Of a stretch of DNA of 64,000 nt, positions 12,301 to 27,300 are shown piece by piece. The notes under the pieces are model-generated. The model searched no databases and was not told the DNA's origin. It worked only from the letters and a program-made list of their open reading frames with translations. Every line of letters begins with the position of its first letter. Position 1 is the stretch's first letter. The DNA lies in the NCBI GenBank assembly GCA_020002185.1, contig CM034534.1:62986771-63050770 (forward strand), written 5' to 3'. This stretch comes from Paraescarpia echinospica. Its lineage: Eukaryota; Annelida; Polychaeta; Sabellida; Siboglinidae. The position numbers were made by a program, and so were the translations under genes.

Positions 12301-15300
12301 GCAAGCTTACATGATTATTGAGTTTGTCGTTTAGGCACTGTTTTGTACTGTATCAAGTTGACAGGTGGTTGTCAGTTCTTAATTTTGCCTGGTGCATGTT
12401 ACTTGATAGTTTTGTAAAAAATAAAGTTTAACATACTTGGCAAATCCTTGTGAACTGTGTGTACTAAGCTTTTCTTTGACTGTATCAGGAATGTTATTTA
12501 GTAAAAGTGGTAAATTATGCCTAAGGCATTTCTTAGCAAATTCATGTTTAATTTTATAAGTGTATATTTTATTGTTGACTCTTGTATCGTGATTATGTAC
12601 CTCATAGTTAAACATTATCCTCCAATTTTGTAAATAAACTGGTAAGTCATTGTGTGAATATTTATAGTAAAATTTTAATTGTTGTAATTTAAGAATGTCA
12701 TCTACTTTTAACAAGTTGAGTTTTTTGTGAAGTGGTTCTGTGTGGGAAGTATAATTACTTAAGGTAATAATTCTCAGGGCTTTTTTTTGAAGTTTTATTA
12801 TTCTATTTGATTGAAAGCCCCATGCCATGATGCAACAATTAATGTGTGGCACTATTAAAGAATTATATAATATTATTTTAATATGAAGAGGTAACACGTT
12901 TCAATTTATTTAAAATGCCAATTTTTTTTAGAACAAGCATTTTATATTTTTTCAATGTGCTTTTTCCAGTTTAGATTTGTATCTATAATTAAACCCAAAA
13001 AATTAAATTCTTTGACTTGTTCAATATTTACATTGTCTATCTTCAGAGTAAGTGTCTGTATATTTTTCTTTGCCTTTTGAAATGCCATGTATTTCAATTT
13101 TGCTATGTTTAGCGATAATTTATTTATTTTCAGCCATTCATTTATTTTTAAAAGTTCTTAATTTATTAAGGATTCTAAATTTTCGTCATATATGTTATCG
13201 CTGAAAGTGTTTAGTGTACTTGATAGAGTTGTATCATCAGCATAAATTATGAAATTAAACATTTTACTGGCTTGTGCAAAATCATTGATATATATGATGA
13301 ATAACAGGTGTCCTAAGTGTATTGCTTGGCTGTGTATATTCAATGGTTGTGTGTATTGGTTGGTTGTGTGTACTGGTTGGTTGTGTGTATTGGTTGGCTG
13401 TGTGAATTGCTTGGTTGTGTGTATTGCTTGGCTGTGTGAATTGCTTGGTTGTGTGTGTTGCTTGGCTGTGTGTATTGCTTGGTTGTGTGTGTTGCTTGGC
13501 TGTGTGAATTGCTTGGTTGTGTGTGTTGCTTGGCTGTGTGTATTGCTTGGTTGTGTGTGTTGCTTGGTTGTGTGTATTGCTTGGTTGTGTGTGTTGCTTG
13601 GTTGTGTGTGTTGCTTGGCTGTGTGTATTGCTTGGTTGTGTGTGTTGCTTGGCTGTGTGTATTGCTTGGTTGTGTGTGTTGCTTGGCTGTGTGAATTGCT
13701 TGGTTGTGTGTGTTGCTTGGCTGTGTGTATTGCTTGGCTGTGTGTATTGCTTGGTTGTGTGTGTTGCTTGGTTGTGTGTGTTGCTTGGTTGTGTGTGTTG
13801 CTTGGTTGTGTGTATTGCTTGGCTGTGTGTATTGCTTGGTTGTGTGTGTTGCTTGGCTGTGTGTATTGCTTGGTTGTGTGTGTTGCTTGGCTGTGTGAAT
13901 TGCTTGGTTGTGTGTGTTGCTTGGCTGTGTGTATTGCTTGGCTGTGTGTATTGCTTGTTGTGTGTGTTGCTTGGTTGTGTGTATGTTGCTTGGTTGTGTG
14001 TATTGCTTGGCTGTGTGTATTGCTTGGTTGTGTGTGTTGTGGCTGTGTGTATTGCTTGGTTGTGTGTGTTGCTTGGCTGTGTGAATTGCTTGGTTGTGTG
14101 TTTGCTTGGTTGTGTGTATTGTGTGTATTGCTTGGTTGTGTGTGTGTTGCTTGGCTGTGTATTGCTTGGCTGTGTGTGTTGCTTGGCTGTGTGTTCTTGG
14201 TTGTGTGTGTGTTGCTTGGCTGTGTGAATTGCTTGGTTGTGTGTATTGCTTGGCTGTGTGAATTGCTTGGTTGTGTGTGTTGCTTGGTTGTGTGTGTTGC
14301 TTGGCTGTGTGTATTGCTTGGCTGTGTGTATTGCTTGGCTGTGTGTGTTGCTTGGCTGTGTGTATTGCTTGGCTGTGTGTGTTGCTTGGCTGTGTGTGTT
14401 GCTTGGCTGTGTGTGTTGCTTGGCTGTGTGAATTGCTTGGTTGTGTGTGTTGCTTGGCTGTGTGTATTGCTTGGCTGTGTGTATTGCTTGGCTGTGTGTA
14501 TTGCTTGGCTGTGTGAATTGCTTGGTTGTGTGTGTTGCTTGGTTGTGTGTATTGCTTGGCTGTGTGTATTGCTTGGTTGTGTGTGTTGCTTGGCTGTGTG
14601 TATTGCTTGGTTGTGTGTGTTGCTTGGCTGTGTGTATTGCTTGGTTGTGTGTGTTGCTTGGCTGTGTGTATTGCTTGGTTGTGTGTGTTGCTTGGCTGTG
14701 TGAATTGCTTGGTTGTGTGTGTTGCTTGGCTGTGTGTATTGCTTGGCTGTGTGTGTTGCTTGGCTGTGTGAGTTGCTTGGTTGTGTGTGTTGCTTGGCTG
14801 TGTGTATTGCTTGGTTGTGTGTGTTGCTTGGTTGTGTGTATTGCTTGGTTGTTTGTATTGCACGGCTGTGTGTATTGCTTGGTTGTGTGTGTTGCTTGGC
14901 TGTGTGTATTGCTTGGTTGTGTGTATTGCTTGGTTGTGTGAATTGCTTGGCTGTGTGAATTGCTTGGTTGTGTGTACTGCTTGGCTGTGTGAATTGCTTG
15001 GTTGTGTGTACTGCTTGGCTGTGTATATTAAATGGCTGTGTGAATTGGTTGGTTGTGTGTATTGGTTGGTTGTGTGTATTGTTTGGCTGTGTGTATTGCT
15101 TGGCTGTGTGTATTACTTGGTTGAATGTATTGCTTGGCTTATTACTTGGCTGTGTACATTACTCAAGGAGGCAATTGCTGCAGTGACAGTTTCCCTATCA
15201 CTGGCTTTAATATATATTTAAGTAACTAATAAATGATGTGTGCACTTTGGACATTTGGCATTCCAGAATGACTATTCAGGCTACTGGTTAGTCTGCAAAT

Positions 15301-18300
15301 ATAGGTGAAGTGTAAGAATAGCTCTTTATCCAATTTGGGACTGCTAAAGGATTATTCCTCTTCACCGCGTGACATACTTATTGGCCATCTTGACTTCTTT
15401 AGAGAGAGCATTCAGCCATGCTGCAACTACTGCACACATAATGTTGCCCACCACTACCTATGTCCAAGTCTTCATTTATACAGCAGGATGAACTGGCACA
15501 ATGTTCAATGAAATACTCCAATGTTCTATCTACTATGCTACTGTGGCCCATTGCACTTACATCTACAGTCATCCTGTGACGTCTTGCCCCCGCCGTCTGT
15601 ACCCCAGTGGGCGGGGTCTCCACATGACGTACAGTTGCCCACCCCGTCAGGGCTGTAAGTACCACGTGGACAGTCTTCACATGTGTCTTCACCCACTCGG
15701 AACTGACCGGCTGGACACAGCACTGGAATAGACAGTGGACACAGCACATGAAGATGTGAGGACGACACATGGAGATATGAGAACATGACACACGGAGATA
15801 TGAGAACATGATACATGGAGATATGAGAACATGACACACTGAGATTTAAGAACATGACACATGGAGATATGAGAACATGACACACGGAGATATGAGAACA
15901 TGACACATGGAGATAAGAACATGACACACGGAGATATGAGAACATAATACATGGAGATATGAGGGCAATACAAGAAGATGTGAAGACATCACACATGAAG
16001 ATGGGCGACACATGAAGATATGAGGACATGACACATGGAGATATGAGGACATGACACATGGAGATATAAGAACATGACACACTGAGGTATGAGAACATGA
16101 CACATGAAGATATGAGAACATGACACACGGAGATATGAGAACATGACACATGGAGATATGAGGACATGACACATGGAGATATGAGAACATGACACATGAC
16201 ATGACACACGGAGGTGAGAACATGACACATGAAGATATGAGAACATGACACATGGAGATATGAGAACATGACACATGGAGATATGAGGACATGACACATG
16301 GAGATATAAGAACATGACACATGGAGGTATGAGAACATGACACATGAAGATATGAGAACATGACACATGGAGATATGAGAACATGACACATGGAGATATG
16401 AGAACATGACACATGGAGATATGAGGACATGACACATGGAGATATAAGAACATGACACATGGAGGTATGAGAACATGACACATGAAGATATGAGAACATG
16501 ACACATGGAGATATGAGAACATGACACATGGAGATATGAGAACATGACACATGGAGATATGAGGACATGACACATGGAGATATGAGAACATGACACATGG
16601 AGGTATGAGAACATGACACATGAAGATATGAGAACATGACACATGGAGATATGAGAACATGACACATGGAGATATGAGAACATGACACATGGAGATATGA
16701 GGACATGACACATGGAGATATAAGAACATGACACATGGAGGTATGAGAACATGACACATGAAGATATGAGAACATGACACATGGAGATATGAGAACATGA
16801 CACATGGAGATATGAGGACATCACACATAGATACAAAGACATTACATAAGATGTTTTTACACAATACATGAAGAAAAATGCACACGTGCATGCAATCGCT
16901 CAGTGACAATGCTGGAACCTCACAAGACGGTGGATAAGCTCTTGTTGAGGCATACAGCATGCAGACAATGTTAGAACTTAAATACGACACTATGTATGTA
17001 GATAAAGAGAGATATGGCAGATATGGGACATTTTTTAAATGCATAATTAATATGTTTTGTGCCCAAGTTGCACAGTAGGTCTTATTGAATAATTTTTTTT
17101 TTTCTGCCAGACCCCCATTTCCAAGGCGACAATCAAAGAGGGCCACCAGATAGGGTAAATATAGCATAATTTGGAAACAATGTAGCTCCTCCGATAATTC
17201 AGTAATCGATGTAATTCTTTCAATTTCTTATTTACAACATCTTATTCTATGCAATGTCGAAAATATATTTTATGTATAGTCATTATTTAATATTAAAATA
17301 AATATTTCAATTTTGTTGGTAAAATCCATATTTTTTATTATAACCATTATGTTCACCCATTCCTAGAACAAATATTTCATCGATATTGCACAGAGAAGAT
17401 AGCAAGGAACGCATCTAGAGATGTTTCCAATTCGAAAAAACACAAGTTTTAGCAAACAGGTGTAAATGGCTGTCAATTATTCAGTAATTCGATTTATTAC
17501 ATGATAGAAGCACATTTTATCCATAAATATAAGTTAGTTAGAGATATGTAAATGTGATAAGACATCTTTATTAATAGTAAACATAAAGCAATCAGAATAC
17601 AACAGAATTCCATTTTGAGTATTTAAGTCAAAAAGTGTAATTATTAGCTGCAGTGTCCTTCTGTTGAACACGTCAACCAATCAGAATGTACAAGACACAC
17701 ACTGTCAATCAGCGACAGTCACACTCACCTAACGTGCACTCCTCGATGCCAGTGGCTCCCTCTGCTGGTGTAGTACTGTTTGCCGGACACGACGTACAAA
17801 CTGCGTCCACCCCCAGCTTCCTGTAGGTTCCCATCTCGCACAGCCCACAACTTCCGTCGGTTTTGAACTCTTCTCCGCCTGGACAGTTGTCTGGTGACAG
17901 AAACAGATTAGGAACTAGGAAGTTCACACCCACTTGTGTAGTTATAGTGACAGAAATAGTTTAGGTTATGTGCAAACATGCATGCACACATAAATACCAC
18001 AAACATGCAGCGCACACTGGTTGAAGTAGTTCAGCTGATTGCTTGATCCTTTTGACCTCATGTTAATTTATGAAACGTGCTCCAAATGCTCGCAGCGCAT
18101 GCACAAAATCACCAATATATTGGTGCACATAGTTTTTTGCATTTACCTTTTTTGTACCTCGTTTCCTAACATTGCAAGTTGCGTTTCTCTGAAAGATAAC
18201 TGAATCCCGCACAAGATGGTGCTAAATATAGGAATCAACTTTTAAATTAAACATGCAAAATATGATACCCTGTGTCTGGGTGTTTTTGCAAAGAATGCAA

Positions 18301-21300
18301 TGCATGTCAACAAACTCTTTGTCAGTTGATATTTTCAAACAGCGCTCATTCAAAAACCTCCAGTTCAAAGCCATATGAAAAATACCCATACAGCAGATAC
18401 ACTAATTAATCCAGTGGCACAAGTTACATAATTATTCATAAGAGGACGCCACCTCCACATATTGTCAAAGCTAAAGGATGCTTTTGGGCACTTGAGGAAG
18501 CGACCATCCGGGCACTTTCCTGCACTAAAATTCTGACGGGTTAATGCATGTATAATGTCCAAAATTATACAGTACCATACAATCTGAATTTCAAGACAAT
18601 TGTCAAACAGATATACCACATTTGTCCAGCCACCCATGCAATAACTAATTAAACTGAAACTGTCCGTTTTCATGTTCTAATATATTGTTCTTAATACTAA
18701 AATAAATACAATACATGTATACTGCCCACCAAATTGTATTTAGTAACCCTGAAACATCCAAATTGTAAACAACTGTTATTGACACTTATTGCACATGCAT
18801 GTGTCACAACCCGGACGCATCTTTGAAGTTGGCTGTTTCCCACGCTCCTAACCACAATTAAGGTGGAACCAAGTGCAACTGATCCGTCAACATTAAGCTA
18901 ATAATTATCATTCCTGGCTGTTTGTGGGTGTTGGAACAGATAACCTCGCTACAAAGTTAACTCACCAGAACACTCCACTTTGTCCGTCGCAGTCAGTGTG
19001 TGAGTTGTCGTGCCAAAGCCACAAGTGAAGCAGTAGGTTTGACCAGTGTCCGGTTGGTAGTGACCATATCCACATGGTTCACAGCTGCGACTCGTTTTGT
19101 TGTAGAATTTTCCCGCATCACACAAATCTAGAACATTAACAAGGTTCATACCAAGATAAGAAATATCAAGCTGTGTCACATGAAGGTGCTACTTGCGTTC
19201 CCCATTTATCAAGATTGATTTATAATTTGTTCTTAGTACTAGATGAGATATGTTGGAAGTTATACTCAAATTGTATTTAATAAATACAAAACAGTGTTTG
19301 CGATTTGACAATTCATATAATAACAACAAGCTAGCAGCAATTCATATAATAACTACAAGCTAACAGCTATTGATATAATAACAACAAGCTAGCAGCAATT
19401 CATATAATAACAACAAGCTAGCAGCAATTCATATAATAACAACAAGCTAACAGCTATTGATATAATAACAACAAGCTAGCAGCAATTCATATAATAACAA
19501 GCTATTCATATAACAACAATTTATATAACAACTACAGGCTAGCAGGAATTCATATAACAACAGGCTAGCAGAAATTCATATAATAACTAGCTAGCAGCAA
19601 TTCATTCAATAACAACAAGCTAGCAGGGATTCATAAAATATCAACAAGCTAGCAGCAATTCATATAGCAACAGGCTAGCAGGAATTCATATAATAATAAC
19701 AAGCTAGCAGCAATTCATATAGCAACAGGCTAGCAGGAATTCATATAACAATAACAAGCTAGCAGCAATTCATATAGCAACAGGCTAGCAGGAATTCATA
19801 TAATAATAACAAGCTAGCAGCAATTCATATAGCAACAGGCTAGCAGGAATTCATATAATAATAACAAGCTAGCAGCACCATAAACAAAGATGGAAAGAAG
19901 TATGTTAAACATCACATACCAGGAGAGAAAAACAAACATATGGGTAAGAGAGAAGACAAAGGTCATAGATGTGATAGAATAAATCAGAAGACAGAAATGG
20001 ACCTGGGCAGTGCACATCAGCCAACTAGGATATCCAATGGACATCGCGTATCACCACCTGGAGGCCTTAAGTACGAAGGGAAACGATCCAGAGGAAGACC
20101 GGCGAGGGGGGTGGAGAGACGAACTAGACGAATACTGGAAGGGCACCATCTGGCAAAGGATAGCGCAAGACAGGCAGATTTGGAAACGACAAGCTGAGGC
20201 TTTCACCGAACCACGGCTTCACAATGATGATGATAATAACAGTGCTGTGACAGTGTTGTGACACTGCAACAACAATGATGTGACTGCTGTGACACTGCAG
20301 TTACAGTGCCGTGACACTGCAGTGACAGTGGTGTGACACTGAAGTTACAGTGCCGTGACACTGCTGTGACAGTGTTGTGACATTGCAACAACAATGTGAC
20401 TGCTGTGACCCTCCTGTGACAGTGGTGTGACACTGCAACAACAATGATGTGACACTGCAGTTACAGTGCCGTGACACTGCAGTGACAGTGGTGTGACACT
20501 GCAGTTACAGTGCCGTGACACTGCTGTGACAGTGTTGTGACATTGCAACAACAATGTGACTGCTGTGACACTGCAGTGACAGTGTCGTGACCCTGCTGTG
20601 ACAGTGGTGTGACACTGCAACAACAATGATGTGACTGCTGTGACACTGCAGTTACAGTGCCGTGACACTGCAGTGACAGTGGTGTGACACTGCAGTTACA
20701 GTGCCGTGACACTGCTGTGACAGTGTTGTGACATTGCAACAACAATGTGACTGCAGTGACAGTGCCGTGACCATGCTGTGACAGTGGTGTGACACTGCAG
20801 TTACAGTGCCGTGACACTGCAGTGACAGTGTTGTGACATTGCAACAACAATGTGACTGCTGTGACACTGCAGTGACAGTGGTGTGACACTGCAGTGACAG
20901 TGGTGTGACAGTGCCGTGACACTGCAATCACAGTGGTGTGACACTGCAACGACAATGATGTGACTGCTGTGACACTGCAGTGACAGTGCCGTGACAGCGG
21001 TGTGACACTGCAGTGACGTGACACTGCAGTGACAGCGGTGTGACACTGCAGTTACACTGGTGTGACACTGCAGTGACTCTCTTACCTATGCAGTCACTGT
21101 GACTGGTAGCACCAGCTGTCTCTGTTGTTTTTCCAGACTCACAGGTCATACAAACCGTGCCTGTGTCTGTGTCGTCCCTGTACGAGCCAGTGGGACAGTC
21201 ATCGCATGTCTTTTTGACACTGTTGTAGACTGTCCCCAGTGTACACCTCACTGAAAGTGACAAATAGTATAAGTAATTTGGTATCAAGAAATTGTGAATA

Positions 21301-24300
21301 ATTCCTAAGCAAAAATTCTTCAGAAATCTATAGTTTAAAGGATTTATTTCATAGATTTCTATAAGAAGCAACAGAGCATAGTAAAATGTGTTAAGAAAAT
21401 CATAGAATACCATGGATTCTGCAATATATTCTTTAGAAAAATACCTATATTAATTAGTTTGTTTACTCTACATTGCTTCAGTTGACTCACCTATATGAAT
21501 GAGTATCTGGCTATAGACAGTGGTGGATATTTATGTACGAATAGTATTCACACGTTAATTGCAGCATGGCTGAATGCTTCCCAGAGAAGTCGAGATGGTG
21601 TTCGATTGAACAGGTCTGCCAGGGCGTAGTGTTAAGCGCTTTGAGCAGTCCTGAGGACTGGATACTGCGCTATATAAGAACTTACCTTTACTTTTACTTT
21701 ACAAATTAGAAACATAGCAAATCAACTTCTAGACATTTTTGATATTAGGGCAGATATTGTACAAAGCAGTATACTTGGGTAATTCGCCAAAAATAAAATT
21801 TTACCTCCAGCCAGGGTCTAATGCAGGATAATATTTTTGCCAGTCATGACAACGCCATGCACCATGTGACCCTGAATTTCCTTTGTGGCTGGCCTATATA
21901 GCCCCTATCACTCTTTTACATATCCCTCCGCGTTGTTCTCAGCTTGATCACTAGGGAAACTCCAGGCCTATCTACTAGAGGGCGCTACCATTTTCCCCTT
22001 TACTACTATCAATATTGCATCGCTGCCTCACACAAAATCAATTTATTTAACAAATCAATGTGTCGCCAACAAGAGCCTGCAACATGACAAACAAAATCAG
22101 CAACATAAGAAACAGCCAAGCAGCTTCGAGAGGAAAACATTCAGTTGTGGATTGGCCACATGCTAACGATGCTGAACGTGACGACAGGGGTAGAGATGAC
22201 AATGCCGAACACGATGACATGGGCAGAGGTGACGACGCCGAACACAACGACACGGGCAGAGGTATCACCGACAACACAGGCACAGCCACTGGCGCAGTCT
22301 CCTCTCTGTCCACGCCATCGTCTAACCCCATGAACGATGGCAGTCAACGTAATTTTTGTTGATTTTGAATCGAAAAAAACATGTAATGCTATTTCAACAT
22401 TTCTTCGACGGCGGCAGCATGGCGAAGACAAAAATGCTATATTGCAGTTTAAATTGTTAGTGTCACGTACTTTCAATTAACTGAACCCCTGTAGAGAAAT
22501 AACGAAGCATGAAGTTTATTGGGCACCAAAATGTCTCCCGATTACTCATATTTGCATACGGAGAATAACGGGCTAGCACGCAAATGCTAAATAAGGAAAT
22601 CGTCCGTAAAGTCGGCTATAATGATGCCATCGTAATTTGGCCGAATTTCATGTTATGAAACAGTTTTAGGGGGCAAAGTTAACACCACATGTTTATTGGC
22701 AATTCAAACGCAGTTTTTGATTGACAGCAGTAATTAATAATGTATCTACGATGTTGCATTAAAGCAATATCGACTTGAATATTGCGACAAACTATACATA
22801 CACCACGGATACGTAGAGTATTTCCAGGAACTGCCTTGTGAAGTGCCAACGTCAGAGAAAGGCACCGCGTGTGCGGCGCCAGTCATACAGTCCGTCGTAT
22901 ATAGCAGTAGCGCGGGTCATTACACAGTTGACGGGTTTGTACCCGTCAGTCCAAATTCTTACCCACTCCCTGCCGTCTCAGCCCATCCAAATGATGGGGT
23001 GATGAGTCTCTGCATTAGTTTATGCCTCCAGCTATTTATTACAATAATAAATGTAACAAAATTATGGATTATTTCCTGTCACGGATTAGCGTAATGAACC
23101 AATCAATTACTCAATGACACTACATACCACAAGTGTCACCAACTGCCTCATAGCCGACATCACATGACACATCTTCTTCAATATGGAATGACATCAGGTC
23201 AATGTCTTTTGCACCAGGCATACTCTGAAAAAGAGTAATGGGGACATTTACATAATGTATGACACACTTGAATGGACCATAGTATTACACATTGGTGGTA
23301 GAGTGCACAAGTTTATTTTGTTGATACTGATGACACAATCAGTAGATTTGGTTGACACTGATGACACAATCAGTATACTTGGTTGACACTGGTGACACAA
23401 TATATTTTGTTGACACTGGTGACTGTAACACTTGTTGACCCTGGTGACACAGCGAGATGTTTTGTTGACACTCGTGACTGTGTGTATTTTGTTGACACTA
23501 GTGACATAATGAGTAACAATTTTAGACAATGATGACACCTACTCAATGTTTTGTTAGTTAAAAATAAGCATGTTACTGAGTGGAAATAAAATTATCAATC
23601 AATCAATCAATCACTTAATTAATAAACCAACCAAACAATCAATCAGTCAATCATGTCCAATTAGCTATAAAGCCGCTATACAAAGCATTTGTTAGCAGGC
23701 TAATGTATGTCGAATGAGGTAATGCCCGTAACAAATTCAGTCTGCTAATAAAATCCATGTGAAATGGCTGAAATATTCAGAACGAGCACCAACAACTTTC
23801 TTGAGAATTATTTAATAATAATATTATCTAAATAAAAATGTCGTGTTCACTGTTGTTAATTGTTAACATTGAATGAACTGTATAATTGTGATATGTCCTG
23901 ATATAAACCCCAAATGTAAAGAACTTACCGGGTCTAAGTCAAATCCATGGTTAAGCAGCACTTCTTGTGTAACTGCCTCCATGACTGGCCAATTCCTTCC
24001 GATCATAACGCTGTAAAATAACATTAAAACAACATTAGATATAACACTATGTTAATTTGATCCTGAACAATCTTTATATTCCTCTGTGTGTATCTTTAAA
24101 ACAGCATGATCAATACATTACTTCTACAAGAGACAATGTAGTCGGACTTACGCCACCCTATCAATGTCAATATTTATGCGGAAATTCTTATTGTAGTTGA
24201 TCACTGTAATGGTCACATCTGTGCAGTCAGATTTCACACAGAAAGGTGTCTTAGACGGTAGTTCCTCCAGTTCTTTACTCCACGTCACAAACTTTCCACG

Positions 24301-27300
24301 GAGCTGTGCAATCATTGCATTGGAGATGTCAGTGTTGAAATCCGCAGCCAGCTCAAAGTCCCAGCCGAACTGCAGGTGTTTCTTTACTGTGCCAGAATCT
24401 GAAGTCAGAGAAAAGAACATAAAGTGCGGTCTGATACAGCCGCAGTGAGGCAGAATAATTCCCCTCCCTTTGGGAAGATTCGTTAGGGTATCTTCCCTCC
24501 AGGAAAAGGGAGGTAAGATTTACTTGGCTTTTTGTAGCCATCTACCACCATCCTGAATTTCTTTGTATTCCTAAAAAAGCTCCAGAATCCATCTCGGATG
24601 TCATCAGACACAGAAGATTCCAGCAGTTGGGGCATGTTTGCCTTATGCTAGGAGAGGACCTTGTTAGCCAGGTATTCAAGCACAATTTCATATGACAGAG
24701 AAAGAGAGGAAGACAACTGAACAGGTTGACAGGCCAGACCAGAGATGATCCTGGGCTTCCCCTGTTGTTGGCAACTAGAGTGGTAGCCACAGAGCCGATG
24801 GAGGCCGTAACTGCATGGAGTACTGTAGCAGGGGTGTAACTGCATGGAGTACTGTAGCAGGGGTGTAACTGCATGGAGTACTGTAGGAGGGGTGTAACTG
24901 CATGGAGCACTGTAGCAGGGGTGTAACTGCATGGAGTACTGTAGCAGGGGTGTAACTGCATGGAGTACTGTAGGAGGGGTGTAACTGCATGGAGTACTGT
25001 AGGAGGGGTGTAACTGCATGGAGCACTGTAGCTGCAGGAGGGTGTAACTGCATGGAGCACTGTAGGAGGGGTGTAACTGCATGGAGCACTGTAGGAGGGG
25101 TGTAACTGCATGGAGTACTGTAGGAGGGGTGTAACTGCATGGAGTACTGTAGCAGGGGTGTAACTGCATGGAGTACTGTAGGAGGGGTGTAACTGCATGG
25201 AGTACTGTAGGAGGGGTGTAACTGCATGGAGTACTGTAGCAGGGGTGTAACTGCATGGAGTACTGTAGCAGGGGTGTAACTGCATGGAGTACTGTAGCAG
25301 GGGTGTAACTGCATGGAGTACTGTAGCAGGGGGTGTAACTGCATGGAGTACTGTAGCAGGGGTGTAACTGCATGGAGTACTGTAGCAGGGGTGTAACTGC
25401 ATGGAGTACTGTAGCAGGGGTGTAACTGCATGGAGTACTGTAGCAGGGGTGTAACTGCATGGAGTACTGTAGCAGGGGTGTAACTGCATGGAGTACTGTA
25501 GCAGGGGTGTAACTGCATGGAGTACTGTAGCAGGGGTGTAACTGCATGGAGTACTGTAGGAGGGGTGTAACTGCATGGAGTACTGTAGGAGGGGTGTAAC
25601 TGCATGGAGTACTGTAGGAGGGGTGTAACTGCATGGAGTACTGTAGGAGGGGTGTAACTGCATGGAGTACTGTAGGAGGGGTGTAACTGCATGGAGTACT
25701 GTAGCAGGGGTGTAACTGCATGGAGTACTGTAGGAGGGGTGTAACTGCATGGAGTACTGTAGGAGGGGTGTAACTGCATGGAGTACTGTAGGAGGGGTGT
25801 AACTGCATGGAGTACTGTAGGAGGGGTGTAACTGCATGGAGCACTGTAGGAGGGGTGTAACTGCATGGAGTACTGTAGGAGGGGTGTAACTGCATGGAGT
25901 ACTATATGAGGGGTGTAACTGCATGGAGTACTGTAGGAGGGGTGTAACTGCATGGAGTACTATACGAGGGGTGTAACTGCATGAAGTACTGTAGCAGGGG
26001 TGTAACTACATGAAGTACTGTAGCAGGGGTGTAACTGCATGGAGTACTATAGGAGGGGTGTAACTGCATGAAGTACTGTAGCAGGGGTGTAACTGCATGA
26101 AGTACTGTAGCAAGGGTGTAGCTGCTTGAAGTACTGTAGGAGGGGTGTAACTGCATGGAGTACTATAGGAGGGGTGTAACTGCATGAAGTACTGTAGCAG
26201 GGGTGTAACTGCATGAAGTACTGTAGCAAGGGTGTAACTGCATGAAGTACTGTAGGAGGGGTGTAACTGCATGGAGTACTGTAGGAGGGGTGTAACTGCA
26301 TGGAGTACTATAGGAGGGGTGTAACTGCATGAAGTACTGTAGCAAGGGTGTAACTGCATGAAGTACTGTAGGAGGGGTGTAACTGCATGGAGTACTGTAG
26401 GAGGGGTGTAACTGCATGGAGTACTATAGGAGGGGTGTAACTGCATGAAGTACTGTAGCAGGGGTGTAACTGCATGGAGTACTGCTAGGGTCAATACGGC
26501 CTTCACTTTTAAGTCAAATCAAACGCCAGTAATACCGTTTTCGCTGGAATTTTGCCTCATACATAATTTATGAATTATTGAGATTCTTGCTGGACCACGG
26601 TCAGAGACCCGTTGTCCCGTTATTGGAGTGGGTTTTTAAAAAAGGCAACAGGTTTTTCTTTTTCAAATAATGGATTTGTTGGTCTTTACATAATGGATTT
26701 TTATTTTTCAGATACTACTGATCTTGTGTTGGACCATAATATAACAAGGTCAAAACAGTGTTTGCGTTGTCATAAAACGGGCCTTGTACTAAGTGTGAAG
26801 GTGAGTGCAAGAGTGTAGTTTGAAGTTTGAGTAATTTGCGAGCCTCACGGGAGTTGCAGTTAGAGGTTTTCCGAGAGTCTCAGCCCCATGAGTATTCACC
26901 CCGTTCTGACGCCAATTACCAATGCATGTGTAACAGGGTTTTTGATGAGCATAATGGTTAAGTCAAAAGTGAGAACAGGATAAATTGGATAATTTCACAA
27001 TCCTGCCTAAGAGCCTGGCTGGAGTGTTTCCTTCGCTCAACGTACCTCCGCAAGGTGGGAACTTGAATGTGTTCATTGGGCTGTTTGTGTTCCACAATCC
27101 AATCGGGCCACACGAGTAGAACTTCGGCACTGCACGCAGGAACTTCCTGTCATTGTTACATTTCACAGTGCAGCACTTGTACAAGTTGTTGACGTCAGTA
27201 CAGCTTACACTGCCACCTACGGGTGTGTCTGGCAGTGTGCAGTCTCCCACTGAAAGCAGAACATGACACATGTACGCAGCCACCAGTGGGTGGATGACGA

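Noticed and set aside
13249..14863. Long open frames (484 codons plus strand, 507 codons minus strand) through the 17-bp array
   Set aside because: They overlap on both strands, consist only of the repeat unit and follow from a unit without stop codons.
15538..17167. Minus-strand frames of up to 443 codons rich in Cys, His, Ser and Val
   Set aside because: They are translations of the 23-bp minisatellite. Only the GCC2/3 exon at 15561-15722 at one end is real.
22047..22476. Possible small gene with Asp/Gly/Arg-rich repeats
   Set aside because: Overlapping frames on both strands, low complexity, no domain and no splice context; it lies in an intron of the large gene.
24542..26506. Several 390-460-codon minus-strand frames
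   Set aside because: All three frames are open because the 29-bp minisatellite lacks stops; there are no start, splice or domain signals.
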